The notes beneath the pieces are model-generated. The model worked only from the letters and a program-made list of their open reading frames with translations. It did no database searches and had not been told where the DNA came from. Below are positions 9,280 to 17,980 of a DNA stretch of 48,686 bases, in pieces. The first letter of the stretch is position 1. The number at the start of each line of letters is the position of its first letter. The DNA comes from Alcaligenaceae bacterium (GTDB lineage: Bacteria; Pseudomonadota; Gammaproteobacteria; Burkholderiales; Burkholderiaceae_B). The position numbers were made by a program, and so were the translations under genes. The stretch covers positions 1-48,686 of the forward strand of contig JAJUFT010000007.1 of the NCBI GenBank assembly GCA_029263615.1. Direction: 5' to 3'.

Positions 9280-9980
9280 CTCTGCTTGATGTATCCAAGG
9301 TCAATACGTTCTACGGCGATTCGCACATTCTCTTCGACGTGTCACTGCACGTGAACGAGAACGAGGTGGTCGCCCTGCTGGGCCGAAACGGCGCGGGCAA
9401 GTCGACCCTGCTCAAGACCATTGCCGGGGCCCTGCAGCCGAGATCCGGAACCATTACCTTCAATGGCAAACCGATCCACAACATGGCCACCCACCTGATT
9501 GCCAGGGAAGGCCTTCAGCTGGTGCCGGAGGAACGCCGCATCATCGGGGGCATCACGGTCCACGAGAACCTCGAGCTGGCTGCCATGACTGCGCCCAACC
9601 CGATGTCCTTCGAGCGCATCTATCAGACCTTCCCCCGCCTGTTCGAACGTCGTACCAACAAGGGGCGCGAACTGTCGGGGGGGGAACAGCAGATGATCGC
9701 CATCGCCCGGGCGATGATCCGCGATGCGCGACTCATCCTCCTGGACGAGCCCTTCGAAGGGCTGGCGCCCATCATCGTGCGCGACCTCATGCAGGTGTGT
9801 CGGCAACTGGCCGAAGAAGGGCGCACGGTCATCGTCGTGGAGCAGAACGTCTCGGCAGCGCTGTCGATGGCCAGCCGGGTCTACATGCTGAATACCGGCC
9901 ACATCGTGTTCGAGGGCAGCAGTGACGAACTGCGTTCCCGGCCCGACATCATGAGCCGCTATCTCGGAGCGGCGGCCTGA
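9276..9980 (+). CDS. LIV-type ABC transporter ATPase (LivF-like)
   Basis: LivF is the second ATPase of LIV-type importers. The 234-residue product has Walker [10 protein letters not shown] near residue 35, the LivF-typical [11 protein letters not shown] segment, the signature [16 protein letters not shown], Walker [15 protein letters not shown] and the [10 protein letters not shown] region. It starts inside the stop of the LivM-LivG fusion (ATGA). The next gene, acetyl-CoA synthetase, begins 56 bases downstream across a small hairpin and may be co-transcribed. Confidence 0.94.
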   Translation: MTLLDVSKVNTFYGDSHILFDVSLHVNENEVVALLGRNGAGKSTLLKTIAGALQPRSGTITFNGKPIHNMATHLIAREGLQLVPEERRIIGGITVHENLELAAMTAPNPMSFERIYQTFPRLFERRTNKGRELSGGEQQMIAIARAMIRDARLILLDEPFEGLAPIIVRDLMQVCRQLAEEGRTVIVVEQNVSAALSMASRVYMLNTGHIVFEGSSDELRSRPDIMSRYLGAAA

Positions 9981-9990
9981 CGGTATGGAA

Positions 9991-10013
9991 TGCCGCCGCC
10001 TCGTGCGGCGGCA
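9991..10013 (+). other. Intercistronic hairpin between livF and acs
   Basis: A nine-base perfect stem, TGCCGCCGC (9991-9999) with GCGGCGGCA (10005-10013), encloses a CTCGT loop. No T-run follows, so it is more likely a processing or stability element than a terminator. AGAGGAGC, the ribosome-binding site of acs, lies just downstream. Confidence 0.5.
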
Positions 10014-10036
10014 CACTTCATTTAGAGGAGCAACAA

Positions 10037-12016
10037 ATGTCGTCTACCATCAACACCATGCTGATCGAGAAAAGGGTTCTGAACCCTTCCAAGGAATTCG
10101 TGGCGAACGCACGGATTTCCGGCATGGATCAGTACCGGGCGATGTACGAGGAAGCAGAACGCAATCCGGATACCTTCTGGCGCACGCTGGCGCAGGAAAA
10201 CCTGTTTTGGCGCAAGCCATTCACCAAGGTTCTCGACGATTCGAATGCACCCTTCTATACCTGGTTCGAGGACGGCGAGCTCAACGTCTCGGAGAACTGC
10301 CTTGACGTCCATGTGAAGAATGGGAACGGCGACAAAACAGCCATCATTTTCGAAGCGGACGACGGCACCGTCCAGACCATCTCCTACCGCGATCTTCTCG
10401 CGCGTGTTTGCCACATCGCCAATGGCATCCGGTCCCTGGGCTACGGGAAAGGCGACCGCGCCATCATCTATCTGCCCATGTCCATCGAGGCCATTGCCAT
10501 CATGCAGGCCTGTGCACGGCTGGGTCTGACGCATTCCGTGGTGTTCGGCGGCTTCTCGGCGCGCAGCCTGCATCAGCGCATCGTCGATGTCGGCGCCAAG
10601 CTGGTGCTGACGGCCGACGCCCAACTGCGGGGCGGCCGGCAGATTCCCCTCAAGGCGGCCGTCGATGAAGCACTCTCTTATGAGGGGGGCGACGTCGTCG
10701 AGAAAGTCGTGGTTTACGAACGGGCGGGCGCCGAGATCGACTGGGTGGAAGGCCGCGATGTGCGCCTGAGCGACATCGAGGCGGGGCAGCCCGAGGAATG
10801 CGAACCCGTGCAGGTGGGCGCGGAGCACCCGCTCTTCGTGCTGTATACCTCCGGGTCCACGGGCAAGCCCAAAGGCGTGCAGCATTCGTCGGGGGGCTAT
10901 CTGCTCTGGGCCAAGATGACGGCCCTCTGGACGTTCGACGCCAAGCCGGAAGACATCTTCTGGTGTACTGCCGACGTGGGCTGGGTGACCGGCCACTCCT
11001 ACATTGCCTATGGATCGATGGCGGCCGGCCTGACGCAGATCGTGTTCGAAGGCATTCCCACCTATCCGAACGCCGGTCGTTTCTGGGAAATGATTCAGCG
11101 GCACAAGGTCACCATCTTCTATACGGCGCCCACGGCCATTCGTTCCCTGATCAAGGCGTCGGAACAGAATCCGGAACACCACCCACGACGCTACGACCTT
11201 TCCAGCCTGCGTCTGCTCGGGTCGGTGGGCGAGCCCATCAACCCGGAAGCCTGGATGTGGTACTACGAGAACGTCGGGGGCTCACGTTGCCCCATTGTAG
11301 ATACATGGTGGCAGACCGAAACCGGTGGACACATCCTGACGCCGCTGCCAGGCGCCACGCCTCTGAAACCGGGCTCCTGCACCCTGCCGCTGCCGGGCAT
11401 CGACGCCGCCGTGGTCGACGAATCGGGCAAGGAACTCCCCGCCGGGGCCGGGGGGCTGCTAGTCATCCGGCGCCCCTGGCCGGCCATGATCCGCACGGTC
11501 TGGGGCGACGAAAAGCGCTTCCGCACCAGCTATTTCCCTGAAGAGCTGGGGGGCATGTACATGGCTGGCGACAATGCCCAGCGTGATGAGGATGGCTATT
11601 TCTGGATCCTGGGCCGCACCGACGACGTACTGAGCGTTTCCGGGCACCGACTGGGGGGCACCGAGATCGAATCCGCCCTGGTGGCGCATGAGCTGGTCGC
11701 AGAAGCGGCCGTCGTGGGGCGACCCGACGCCACCACGGGTGAAGCCATCGTCGCCTTCATCATGCTCAAGCAGGCGGCGCCCGACGGTGAAGAGGCCCAG
11801 CGCATTGCGGAAACGCTGCGCAACTGGGTGGCGCGGGAAGTGGGCCCGATCGCCAAGCCGCGCGACATCCGCTTCGGCAACAGTCTGCCCAAGACGCGTT
11901 CGGGCAAGATCATGCGGCGTCTGCTCAGGCTGGTTGCAGAAGGTCGGGACATCGATCAGGACACTTCCACGCTTGAAAACCCTGATGTACTGAAGCAGTT
12001 TTCTGACGTGTACTAG
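10037..12016 (+). CDS. acs: Acetyl-CoA synthetase (acetate--CoA ligase)
   Basis: The enzyme activates acetate with ATP and CoA through acetyl-AMP. The 659-residue length is normal for Acs. Visible motifs are the adenylate-binding loop [10 protein letters not shown] at 271-280, [11 protein letters not shown], the [13 protein letters not shown] hinge, and [11 protein letters not shown], with Lys624 as the catalytic lysine that is usually controlled by acetylation. It sits after a LIV-type importer and before an AraC regulator. The transporter may therefore bring in a compound that yields acetate or a related short acid. Propionate or acetoacetate activation cannot be excluded from sequence, but the motifs fit acetyl-CoA synthetase best. 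Confidence 0.93.
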   Translation: MSSTINTMLIEKRVLNPSKEFVANARISGMDQYRAMYEEAERNPDTFWRTLAQENLFWRKPFTKVLDDSNAPFYTWFEDGELNVSENCLDVHVKNGNGDKTAIIFEADDGTVQTISYRDLLARVCHIANGIRSLGYGKGDRAIIYLPMSIEAIAIMQACARLGLTHSVVFGGFSARSLHQRIVDVGAKLVLTADAQLRGGRQIPLKAAVDEALSYEGGDVVEKVVVYERAGAEIDWVEGRDVRLSDIEAGQPEECEPVQVGAEHPLFVLYTSGSTGKPKGVQHSSGGYLLWAKMTALWTFDAKPEDIFWCTADVGWVTGHSYIAYGSMAAGLTQIVFEGIPTYPNAGRFWEMIQRHKVTIFYTAPTAIRSLIKASEQNPEHHPRRYDLSSLRLLGSVGEPINPEAWMWYYENVGGSRCPIVDTWWQTETGGHILTPLPGATPLKPGSCTLPLPGIDAAVVDESGKELPAGAGGLLVIRRPWPAMIRTVWGDEKRFRTSYFPEELGGMYMAGDNAQRDEDGYFWILGRTDDVLSVSGHRLGGTEIESALVAHELVAEAAVVGRPDATTGEAIVAFIMLKQAAPDGEEAQRIAETLRNWVAREVGPIAKPRDIRFGNSLPKTRSGKIMRRLLRLVAEGRDIDQDTSTLENPDVLKQFSDVY

Positions 12017-12178
12017 GGGGGGCTGTGAAGGGGGGGGGACGGCAGCGCGGTCCCCCAGTGAGCGCATGCGTCGGGGGACGTCCCTGATGGAGCTGTCTTG
12101 CACTGGTATTCAAACCACCTCCAAACCGGCCGCATGGTGCGGTACGTTCGGGCGCAGGGGTGGAAGGAAGCATCCGCA

Positions 12179-12973
12179 ATGGCATCGACAAGCAGTTTGA
12201 GAACTGACACGAGAGATGTACTGTTGGGTGGGCTGTGTAGAGACTTTACCGACTCGACCCTCATCACGGGCAGAGGCCAGGAAGACGTCGGAGTGCTGCA
12301 ACTTCCGCTGAGTGGCGCTTTGCTGGTGACCAGCCCGCAGGGCAGCTGGGTGGTGGATACCGGCAGCGTGTTGTGGCTGGCGCCTCACACGCCCTACAAG
12401 CTGCGCATGCTGGGTAAGGTGCGCCTGCGGTCCCTGCATCTGAATCTCCGGAATCACGGGGAAATCTGGGCCGAGAGCCGCATGCTGCACGCCACGACGC
12501 TGATGCGCGAACTGATCTCTCAGGTCGCCGATCTCTGGAGCCCTCTCGAGGACCAGCGCGTGTCCCTGCTGCTGGCGGCCCTGCTGGAAGAAATGCGGCA
12601 CAACAATGCGGGCCGCTCACAACTGCCGGCGCCGCGCGACCCGCGGCTGGTGCGCATCTGCACCCATATCCAGCAGCAGCTGGACGACGTCAAGACCCTG
12701 CAGGAATGGGCCCTGGAACTGGGCTGTGACCCACGCACCCTGCATCGGCTCTTTGTCCAGGAACTCGGCATGTCGTTCATGCAGTGGCGTCAGCATATTC
12801 GCCTGCGCACCGCCATGGAGTGGCTGGAGGCTGGGAAGTCGGTGGTGGATGTCGCCTTCGATCTCGGTTATCAGAACCAGAGCGCCTTCACCACCATGTT
12901 CCGGCGCAACCTCGGCATGGCGCCGTCCGACTTCGTGAAGGCGCGCCGACGCCAGGTCGCCTTGCCGGCCTGA
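12179..12973 (+). CDS. AraC-family transcriptional regulator
   Basis: The 264-residue product has an N-terminal sensor half of cupin type (VVDTGSVLWLAPHTPYKLRM) and a C-terminal pair of helix-turn-helix motifs. The AraC signature is at SVVDVAFDLGYQNQSAFTTMFRRNLG-like residues near the end, preceding MAPSDF. The frame is open from a TTG at 12098, but ATG 12179 is preferred because GGAAGGAAG (12162-12170) lies eight bases upstream. It follows acs by about 160 bases and is a likely regulator of the acs or LIV genes, although no operator was identified. Confidence 0.9.
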   Translation: MASTSSLRTDTRDVLLGGLCRDFTDSTLITGRGQEDVGVLQLPLSGALLVTSPQGSWVVDTGSVLWLAPHTPYKLRMLGKVRLRSLHLNLRNHGEIWAESRMLHATTLMRELISQVADLWSPLEDQRVSLLLAALLEEMRHNNAGRSQLPAPRDPRLVRICTHIQQQLDDVKTLQEWALELGCDPRTLHRLFVQELGMSFMQWRQHIRLRTAMEWLEAGKSVVDVAFDLGYQNQSAFTTMFRRNLGMAPSDFVKARRRQVALPA

Positions 12974-12977
12974 ACCT

Positions 12978-13901
12978 TCAGTGCCGGCTCAACCCGCGTT
13001 CGCGCAGGGCGGGCAGCATCAGACGAGTGGCCAGCCTGCCCTGTTCGATCGCTTGTTCGGCGCGGTGAAAGTCCAGCAGACCCAGCGACGCCAGCTTGGG
13101 TGCAATCACGATGTCGGGTGGGTCACCGGCCAGGCGACTGCGCGTGATGCGGACCTGCATGATGTTGATGCTGCTGGCCAGGACATCGATCATCGAGGGC
13201 ATGGCTTCGGTCTCGGGTTCGGCGGTACCGCTCAATGGCAGTAGCGCGGAGACGCTTTCCGGAAGGCGGGCGCGCCACGCGCTACCCACGACCGACCGGA
13301 GCCGCGGAAGCGGTTGTTGTGCCTCCAGATGCCGGCCGATCAGGTCGGCATTCAGGTCAACCGCGACCACAAAATCGGCGTCCATGGCGCGCGCCAGGGT
13401 CACCGGCACGGGGTTCACTAGGCCACCATCGACCAGCAAGCGGTCGTTCAGTCGCATGGGCGAGAACAGGCCGGGCAGGGCGATCGATGCCCGGACGGCG
13501 TTGATGGTCGATCCTTCCTTGAGCCAGACTTCCTGGCCGGTGTGAAGGTCGGTGGCCACGGCGACGAAGGGCAGCTGCAGCGCCTCGATCGGGCAGTCCA
13601 TGAAATGCTTCTGGAAGAAGTTCATGAGACGTTCGCCCTTGAGCATGCCGCCATTGAGCCGGAAATCCATGAGCGAGACGACATCTCTCAGGTTCAGCGA
13701 GCATACCCACGCTTCAAATCGGTCGAGTTCGCCGGCCGCGTAGGCTGCACCCACCAGCGCGCCGATCGAGCTGCCGCAGATGACGTCCGGCCGGATGCCC
13801 GCCTCTTCCAGGGCACGAATCACGCCGATGTGGGCCCAGCCACGGGCCGAGCCGCTGCCCAATACCAGGGCGAGTCGGCGGGGGCGTGAGTTCGTCAACA
13901 T
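12978..13901 (-). CDS. Patatin-like phospholipase (RssA-like)
   Basis: This is a patatin-family serine lipid acyl hydrolase of 307 residues. Near the N-terminus LVLGSGSARGWAHIGVI forms the oxyanion-hole region. The nucleophile motif GSSIG follows at about residue 42-46, and VDGGLVNPVPV supplies the aspartate of the Ser-Asp dyad. The frame extends upstream to 14048, but that part overlaps the next gene and reads as out-of-frame translation. ATG 13901 (MLTNSRPRR) is the natural start, seven bases from the end of the DoxX-like gene, with which it likely forms an operon. No signal peptide is seen. Substrate unknown. Confidence 0.88.
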   Translation of the reverse strand: MLTNSRPRRLALVLGSGSARGWAHIGVIRALEEAGIRPDVICGSSIGALVGAAYAAGELDRFEAWVCSLNLRDVVSLMDFRLNGGMLKGERLMNFFQKHFMDCPIEALQLPFVAVATDLHTGQEVWLKEGSTINAVRASIALPGLFSPMRLNDRLLVDGGLVNPVPVTLARAMDADFVVAVDLNADLIGRHLEAQQPLPRLRSVVGSAWRARLPESVSALLPLSGTAEPETEAMPSMIDVLASSINIMQVRITRSRLAGDPPDIVIAPKLASLGLLDFHRAEQAIEQGRLATRLMLPALRERGLSRH

Positions 13902-13908
13902 GGGCCGT

Positions 13909-14310
13909 TCAGTTCCAGCGCCCGCCCAGGGCGAAGCGACCGGCGCCCAGCATGAGGATGGCCAGTGCGGCAACCAGGAACATTCCCTGGAGCTCCAGGC
14001 GCCAGCCGCCGCTGGAGGTGAACGAACCGAAGTGGCCGGTATGGGCAAGGAAGAGGGCGAACAGCATGTTCACCACGATGAGGGCGGCCCCCAGTCGGGT
14101 GAACACGCCCAGGATCAGCAGGGCCGGCGCCAGGACTTCCCCGAGATACACGCCCCAGGCGAGGAAAGCCGGCAGGCCGTGTACGGCCAGCATCGCTTCA
14201 ATGCCGCCGATACCGCTGCGCAGCTTGGCCCAGCCGTGAAAGAAGATGAGGATGCCGAGCACAAGGCGCAGCAGCAGTCTTGCGAGATCGTCCAGGGTGG
14301 TCTGTGACAT
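13909..14310 (-). CDS. DoxX-family small membrane protein
   Basis: The 133-residue protein has four hydrophobic segments and the DoxX/DoxD pattern LLRLVLGILIFFHGWAKL near the N-terminus, followed by GVYLGEVLAPALLILG and LGAALIVVNMLFALF. DoxX-family proteins are integral inner-membrane proteins, some tied to redox or thiosulfate metabolism. No specific role can be given here. The start at 14310 (MSQTTLDD) is chosen over an upstream ATG at 14367 because it gives the typical short N-terminus. It lies immediately upstream of the patatin gene on the same strand. Confidence 0.85.
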   Translation of the reverse strand: MSQTTLDDLARLLLRLVLGILIFFHGWAKLRSGIGGIEAMLAVHGLPAFLAWGVYLGEVLAPALLILGVFTRLGAALIVVNMLFALFLAHTGHFGSFTSSGGWRLELQGMFLVAALAILMLGAGRFALGGRWN

Positions 14311-14379
14311 GGAGGCGGGCGAGTGGTTTGCGTTGCCACTGATTATAGGTGCCACGCAGCCTTGCACGCCCTGGTTCAG

Positions 14380-14850
14380 TCAGACCCTGTTTTTTTCCTC
14401 GGCTTTCTCGAAAAAGCTCTCGAAGGATTCCGGCGTGGGGAACTCGGCGTCGCGGTAGGTGTACACCAGGCCGGGAAATTGCGAGAAATGGATCTTGAAA
14501 TCTTCCTCGCAGGGAATGAGTTCGTGGCCGCGCGCATCGACAATGATGGTGCTGGGACAGGCAGCGTTGATGACCTCGGCGAGTTCTTCCGGATTCGCGT
14601 GCGTGCTCAGGGGCAGCAGCTTTTTGTTGGCTGCCTGCGTGGCCAGCACGGCCACGAGGTATTCATGGCAGTAGTCGGCGCAGATGGCCACCGTGCTGCC
14701 GGGAATCGGATTCATGTTGGCCAGCGCGACGCTCATGGCGTGCACGGCGGTGGCCAGCTCGGAATAGGAAACCGCAATCTCGGAATCGTCCAGCGCGATA
14801 TGGTCGCCAAATTTCTCTGCGATCGAATTCAGGTACTGCACGGGTGACAT
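14380..14850 (-). CDS. Stand-alone N-terminal fragment of an AMP-binding (acyl-CoA synthetase-type) enzyme
   Basis: The 156-residue product aligns by eye with the first part of ANL-superfamily enzymes: SYSELATAVHAMSVAL, PGSTVAICADYCHEYLVAVLA and LPLSTHANPEELAEVI. It stops before the nucleotide-binding loop (TSGSTGxPKG) and lacks all later catalytic motifs, so it cannot form an adenylate by itself. The start has a good ribosome-binding site (AAGGAAG upstream of ATG 14850). No further AMP-binding sequence is seen between 14311 and 14379 or nearby. It could be a decayed gene, or a kept small protein with a new role. It is divergent from the MTA/SAH nucleosidase gene. Confidence 0.65.
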   Translation of the reverse strand: MSPVQYLNSIAEKFGDHIALDDSEIAVSYSELATAVHAMSVALANMNPIPGSTVAICADYCHEYLVAVLATQAANKKLLPLSTHANPEELAEVINAACPSTIIVDARGHELIPCEEDFKIHFSQFPGLVYTYRDAEFPTPESFESFFEKAEEKNRV

Positions 14851-14976
14851 GATTCAGCTTCCTTGTATACGGACGGGCCGAACAAGTATAGAGAGTCGCT
14901 CTGTCGATGTCGTGCAGGATTCCTAAGGACTTTCCCCATGCGGTAAGCTCGCCTTTTCCGAACACAGGAGGGCCTG

Positions 14977-15735
14977 ATGAAGCGTCTCGGCATCATGGCG
15001 GCCGTGCATGAAGAGATTGCACAGCTGCTTCGCGATATGGAGGAGATGCAGACACATCGCATCGGCATGCGCGATTACCACGTCGGCACGCTGCATGGTC
15101 AGCCCTGCGTGGTGGTTCTGGCGCGCATGGGCAAGGTGGCCGCCGCGGCCAGCACGGTCACGCTGCTGCGGGAATTTGAAGTGGATCGCCTGGTGTTTTC
15201 CGGGCTGGCCGGTGGGGTGGCGAACGAAGCCCGCATCGGCGATGTGGTGGTGGGCGACGAACTGCTGCATCATGATCTTGACGCCAGTCCGCTGTTTCCG
15301 CGTTTTGAAGTGCCCTTGCTGGGGCGCAGCCGGCTGGCTGCCGATGCCGAGCTCACGCAACAGCTTGCGGTGGCGGCGTCGGCTTATCTTGAAGAAGACT
15401 GGGGGGGCGACATTCTGCCGGCCACGCGCGACGCATTCGGGCTGTCGCAGCCCCGGCTGCACCGGGGGCTGATCATCAGCGGAGACCAGTTCGTCGATGC
15501 AGGTGCGGAGGTCGGGCGCTTGCGCGACCTTGTTCCGGAGGCGCTGTGTGTCGAAATGGAAGGGGCGGCCGTGGCGCAGATCTGCCACGAGTACGAGGCG
15601 CGCTTCGCGGTGATACGCACCGTCTCCGACCGCGCTGACGATGCGGCGTTTCACGACTTCAACCGCTTTCTCGAGGAAGTGGCCAGTCTTTACTCCGCCG
15701 GGATCCTCAAGCGCATGCTGCAAATGCAGGCGTGA
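14977..15735 (+). CDS. mtnN: 5'-methylthioadenosine/S-adenosylhomocysteine nucleosidase
   Basis: MtnN (Pfs) splits adenine from MTA and S-adenosylhomocysteine in the methionine salvage and methyl cycles. The 252-residue protein shows the phosphorylase fold: LGIMAAVHEE at the start with the catalytic Glu, VVVLARMGKVAAA, FSGLAGGV, the substrate motif VEMEGAAVAQ, and RTVSDRADD with the catalytic Asp. It is slightly longer than the roughly 232-residue E. coli enzyme because of an insertion around residues 110-150. AGGAGG at 14966-14971 fixes the ATG at 14977. Confidence 0.93.
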   Translation: MKRLGIMAAVHEEIAQLLRDMEEMQTHRIGMRDYHVGTLHGQPCVVVLARMGKVAAAASTVTLLREFEVDRLVFSGLAGGVANEARIGDVVVGDELLHHDLDASPLFPRFEVPLLGRSRLAADAELTQQLAVAASAYLEEDWGGDILPATRDAFGLSQPRLHRGLIISGDQFVDAGAEVGRLRDLVPEALCVEMEGAAVAQICHEYEARFAVIRTVSDRADDAAFHDFNRFLEEVASLYSAGILKRMLQMQA

Positions 15736-15772
15736 TGCGTGATTGGGTGAGGAATTGGGGTGCCTCTGCGGG

Positions 15773-15807
15773 GGAACCGGGCGCAGTCGAGCGACGAACC
15801 CGGTTCC
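15773..15807. terminator. Hairpin between convergent mtnN and Bug-protein genes
   Basis: GGAACCGGG (15773-15781) can pair with CCCGGTTCC (15799-15807). Only TGTTTC follows on the + strand and no T-run follows on the - strand, so it would be a weak terminator. Its place between two convergent genes supports a role in ending both transcripts. Confidence 0.45.
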
Positions 15808-15823
15808 TGTTTCAGGGCATGGC

Positions 15824-16798
15824 TCAGTCGAGCGTGATGCCTTGTTCTTTGATCAATGCATGCCAGCGCTTGATCTCTTCCTGAAGCATCTGGGCGTATT
15901 CCTCGGGGGTGTTGCCCACCGGCTGGATGCCAAACTCGACGAGCGTGGTGTTGACCTTCGGGTCCTTCAGGGCCTGAACCACCTTTTCATTAAGCGTCTT
16001 GATGGTGTCTGCCGGCGTGGCGGCCGGTACGACCATGCCGACGTGGGCAGCAGCGACGATCGAGGGATAGCCAAGTTCGGCAAAGGTGGGCACGTCGGGC
16101 AGTTGGGGCAGGCGCTCTGGGTGTGCCACGGCCAGCGGTTTGACCTTGCCACCCTTGATGAAGCCCGCGCCGGCCGCCAGGTCGACCATCATGACGGGGA
16201 CCTGGCCCCCTGCGACGTCGGTCAGCGAGGGCGCCGCTCCCTTGTAGGGAATGTGGGTCATGTTCAGCTTGAGCTCATGCTTGAACAATTCCATGGCCAG
16301 GTGGTGAGGGCTGCCAGCACCCGCAGATGCGAAGTTCAGCCCGGACGGCTCGCTGCGGGCGCGGTCAATGACTTTCTGCACGCTGTCCAGGCCGGAGGCC
16401 GGGTCGGCCACCAGAATCATCGGGAAGCGGCCCAGCAGCGTGACGGGAGCGAGATCCTTCTGAGGGTCGTAGGTCAGCTTGGAATAGAGCGCTGAATTGA
16501 AGACCAGCGTGCCGTTGTCGGCCGACAGGACGGTGTAGCCATCCGGCTGCGCGCGCGCGGTTTCCGCCGCCCCGATGGCTGTGTTGCCGCCCGGCTTGTT
16601 TTCGACCACGACGGATTGACCGGTGATCGGCCCCAGGGCATTGCTGATGGTGCGGGCGAGAAAGTCCGAACCGCCGCCTGCCGGGTAGGGCACAATCCAG
16701 CGGATGGGCTGGTCGGGGTAGGCCGCCTGAGCCGGGGTGAATGCGGAAAGCGGAGCACTGATCAGTGCAGCCAGCGCCAGGGTCTTGAACATCTTCAT
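15824..16798 (-). CDS. Bug-family (TctC-like) periplasmic solute-binding protein
   Basis: Bug proteins are periplasmic receptors of tripartite tricarboxylate (TTT) transporters and are greatly expanded in Bordetella-like bacteria. The 324-residue product has a Sec signal (MKMFKTLALAALISAPLSAF, then QAAYPDQP). The family signatures are PIRWIVPYPAGGGSDFLARTI, VVENKPGGNTAIGA and PHHLAMELF. AAGGGGA precedes the ATG at 16798. No TctA or TctB membrane subunit is in the window, so it must use partners elsewhere or act as a sensor. An IclR-type palindrome 82 bases upstream is shared with the iclR-P450 region. Confidence 0.93.
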   Translation of the reverse strand: MKMFKTLALAALISAPLSAFTPAQAAYPDQPIRWIVPYPAGGGSDFLARTISNALGPITGQSVVVENKPGGNTAIGAAETARAQPDGYTVLSADNGTLVFNSALYSKLTYDPQKDLAPVTLLGRFPMILVADPASGLDSVQKVIDRARSEPSGLNFASAGAGSPHHLAMELFKHELKLNMTHIPYKGAAPSLTDVAGGQVPVMMVDLAAGAGFIKGGKVKPLAVAHPERLPQLPDVPTFAELGYPSIVAAAHVGMVVPAATPADTIKTLNEKVVQALKDPKVNTTLVEFGIQPVGNTPEEYAQMLQEEIKRWHALIKEQGITLD

Positions 16799-16879
16799 TG
16801 TGTCCCCTTGTGAATTATTGCCGCGTGCGAGCGGGTGCCCGCACTTCTTTTATGGACCAACATTCTAAGCGTACAAGGT

Positions 16880-16897
16880 ATACGCAGTGCGTAAATT
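16880..16897 (-). promoter_or_regulatory. Palindromic operator upstream of the Bug gene (copy 1)
   Basis: Read on the - strand the site is AATTTACGCACTGCGTAT, with the palindrome TACGCA-N-TGCGTA at its centre. It matches the site at 17912-17929 at 16 of 18 positions. It lies 82 bases upstream of the Bug start codon, where a promoter is expected. The IclR protein encoded next door is the likely ligand (inference). Confidence 0.7.
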
Positions 16898-17004
16898 GGC
16901 CTCAGCAATAACCCTGACTCGGTGTCACCTGCGCAGGCTGGCAGCCCGTCTTGCAGCCATATGGGGCGCTGGCTGGCCCGCACCCAATCGCGGGGGACCG
17001 AGAA

Positions 17005-17850
17005 TCAGTCGCCCAGTTCTGCGGCGGAAGTGGTGGCCGACGTCGGACTCTGGCCCAGCGAGTGGCTGATGGCGGCGCTCTCGGCGTGCAGCGCCGCGGC
17101 GACCGAACCCGCCGGGCTGGTATCGAAGCTGCCCGTGGCCCCCAGTACGGTGATGACCGCCGCCAGGTGATCGGAAAAATCGAAAATGGGCAGCGCAATG
17201 GCACTGATGCCCTGCAGGTTGGTGTCGCGCACGATCGCCATGCCGGCGTTGCGGACTTCCCGCTTGAGCACGCCAATGGGGTCGTGCGCGTCCAGCGTGG
17301 CCCGCTGTTCTGGTGAAATGCTCGCCAGTTCTTCACCCGCTAGCTTCTCGACCCGGCTGTCGTCCAGATAGGCCAGGAACACGCGCCCCGTGGCCGACCA
17401 CAGCAGCGGCAGGACGGAACCGACACGCACGTTGAGCGTCACGGGCAGACCCGGCTCCTCGAAGCGGACAATGGTCGGCCCTTTGTTGCCCATGACGGCA
17501 AGAAAGCAGGTCATTTCCAAGGTCTGACGCAGGCGCACCAGTGCGGGCTCGGCCACGCGCAGCGGGTCGGCCAGCCTCATGGCCACCAGGCCAATTTGAA
17601 TGGCCTCGGCGCCGAGAAAGTATTGCAGCGAGAGCGGGTCCTGCTCGACGAGACCTTCTTCCATCATGCTGATGAGATAGCGGTGCACCTTGGCGGGATT
17701 CTCGTCCACATGCCGTGCCAGACCCGTGAGCGTGGCGCGCCCTCCCATGCGGGCCAGTGCCTTGAGCAGTTGCATGCCGGTGGTGGCGGCCTGCACACGT
17801 TGACGGCGGTCGCGAGGGGGAAGCGGGCTGGGAGAGGAAGACTGGGTCAT
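17005..17850 (-). CDS. IclR-family transcriptional regulator
   Basis: The 281-residue product has an N-terminal winged helix (TTGMQLLKALARMGG through TLTGLARHVDENPAKVHRYL) and a C-terminal IclR effector domain with FLAVMGNKGPTIVRF, GSVLPLLWSATGRVFLAYL and IALPIFDFSDHLAAVITVLG. The frame is open to 17922, but ATG 17850 (MTQSSS) is the more typical start; its ribosome-binding site is weak, so the start is uncertain. It is divergent from the P450 gene and upstream of the Bug gene. Matching palindromes in both promoter regions make it the probable local repressor. IclR proteins usually sense an aromatic or small acid substrate. Confidence 0.92.
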   Translation of the reverse strand: MTQSSSPSPLPPRDRRQRVQAATTGMQLLKALARMGGRATLTGLARHVDENPAKVHRYLISMMEEGLVEQDPLSLQYFLGAEAIQIGLVAMRLADPLRVAEPALVRLRQTLEMTCFLAVMGNKGPTIVRFEEPGLPVTLNVRVGSVLPLLWSATGRVFLAYLDDSRVEKLAGEELASISPEQRATLDAHDPIGVLKREVRNAGMAIVRDTNLQGISAIALPIFDFSDHLAAVITVLGATGSFDTSPAGSVAAALHAESAAISHSLGQSPTSATTSAAELGD

Positions 17851-17911
17851 CGGCAATCTCGTCGGTCGAAGCAATGGCGAAGTATATCGTTGAGGGTTTT
17901 CCTGACGCCAG

Positions 17912-17929
17912 AATTTACGCAATGCGTGT
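17912..17929. promoter_or_regulatory. Palindromic operator between iclR and the P450 gene (copy 2)
   Basis: The + strand reads AATTTACGCAATGCGTGT and contains the perfect palindrome ACGCA-A-TGCGT (17917-17927). A further half-site TTACGCAA lies at 17935-17942. It stands in the divergent intergenic region, 51 bases before the P450 start and about 60 before iclR, and matches the site upstream of the Bug gene at 16 of 18 positions. Confidence 0.75.
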
Positions 17930-17954
17930 TAGAGTTACGCAAAGATCAATTCCG

Positions 17955-17975
17955 CTGATCATTCCGGATCAGGAG
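17955..17975 (+). promoter_or_regulatory. Hairpin overlapping the P450 ribosome-binding site
   Basis: CTGATC (17955-17960) can pair with GATCAG (17967-17972) around a six-base loop. The right arm overlaps the Shine-Dalgarno AGGAG (17971-17975) of the P450 gene. It could lower translation initiation, but the stem is short and this is only a structural suggestion. Confidence 0.35.
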
Positions 17976-17980
17976 TTTTC

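Noticed and set aside
12098-12178. TTG start for the AraC regulator
   Set aside because: ATG 12179 has a much better ribosome-binding site, and the extra residues are not typical of the family.
13902-14048. N-terminal extension of the patatin protein to an upstream ATG
   Set aside because: The extra 49 residues lie in the DoxX-like gene in another frame and look like out-of-frame translation; ATG 13901 directly precedes the conserved fold.
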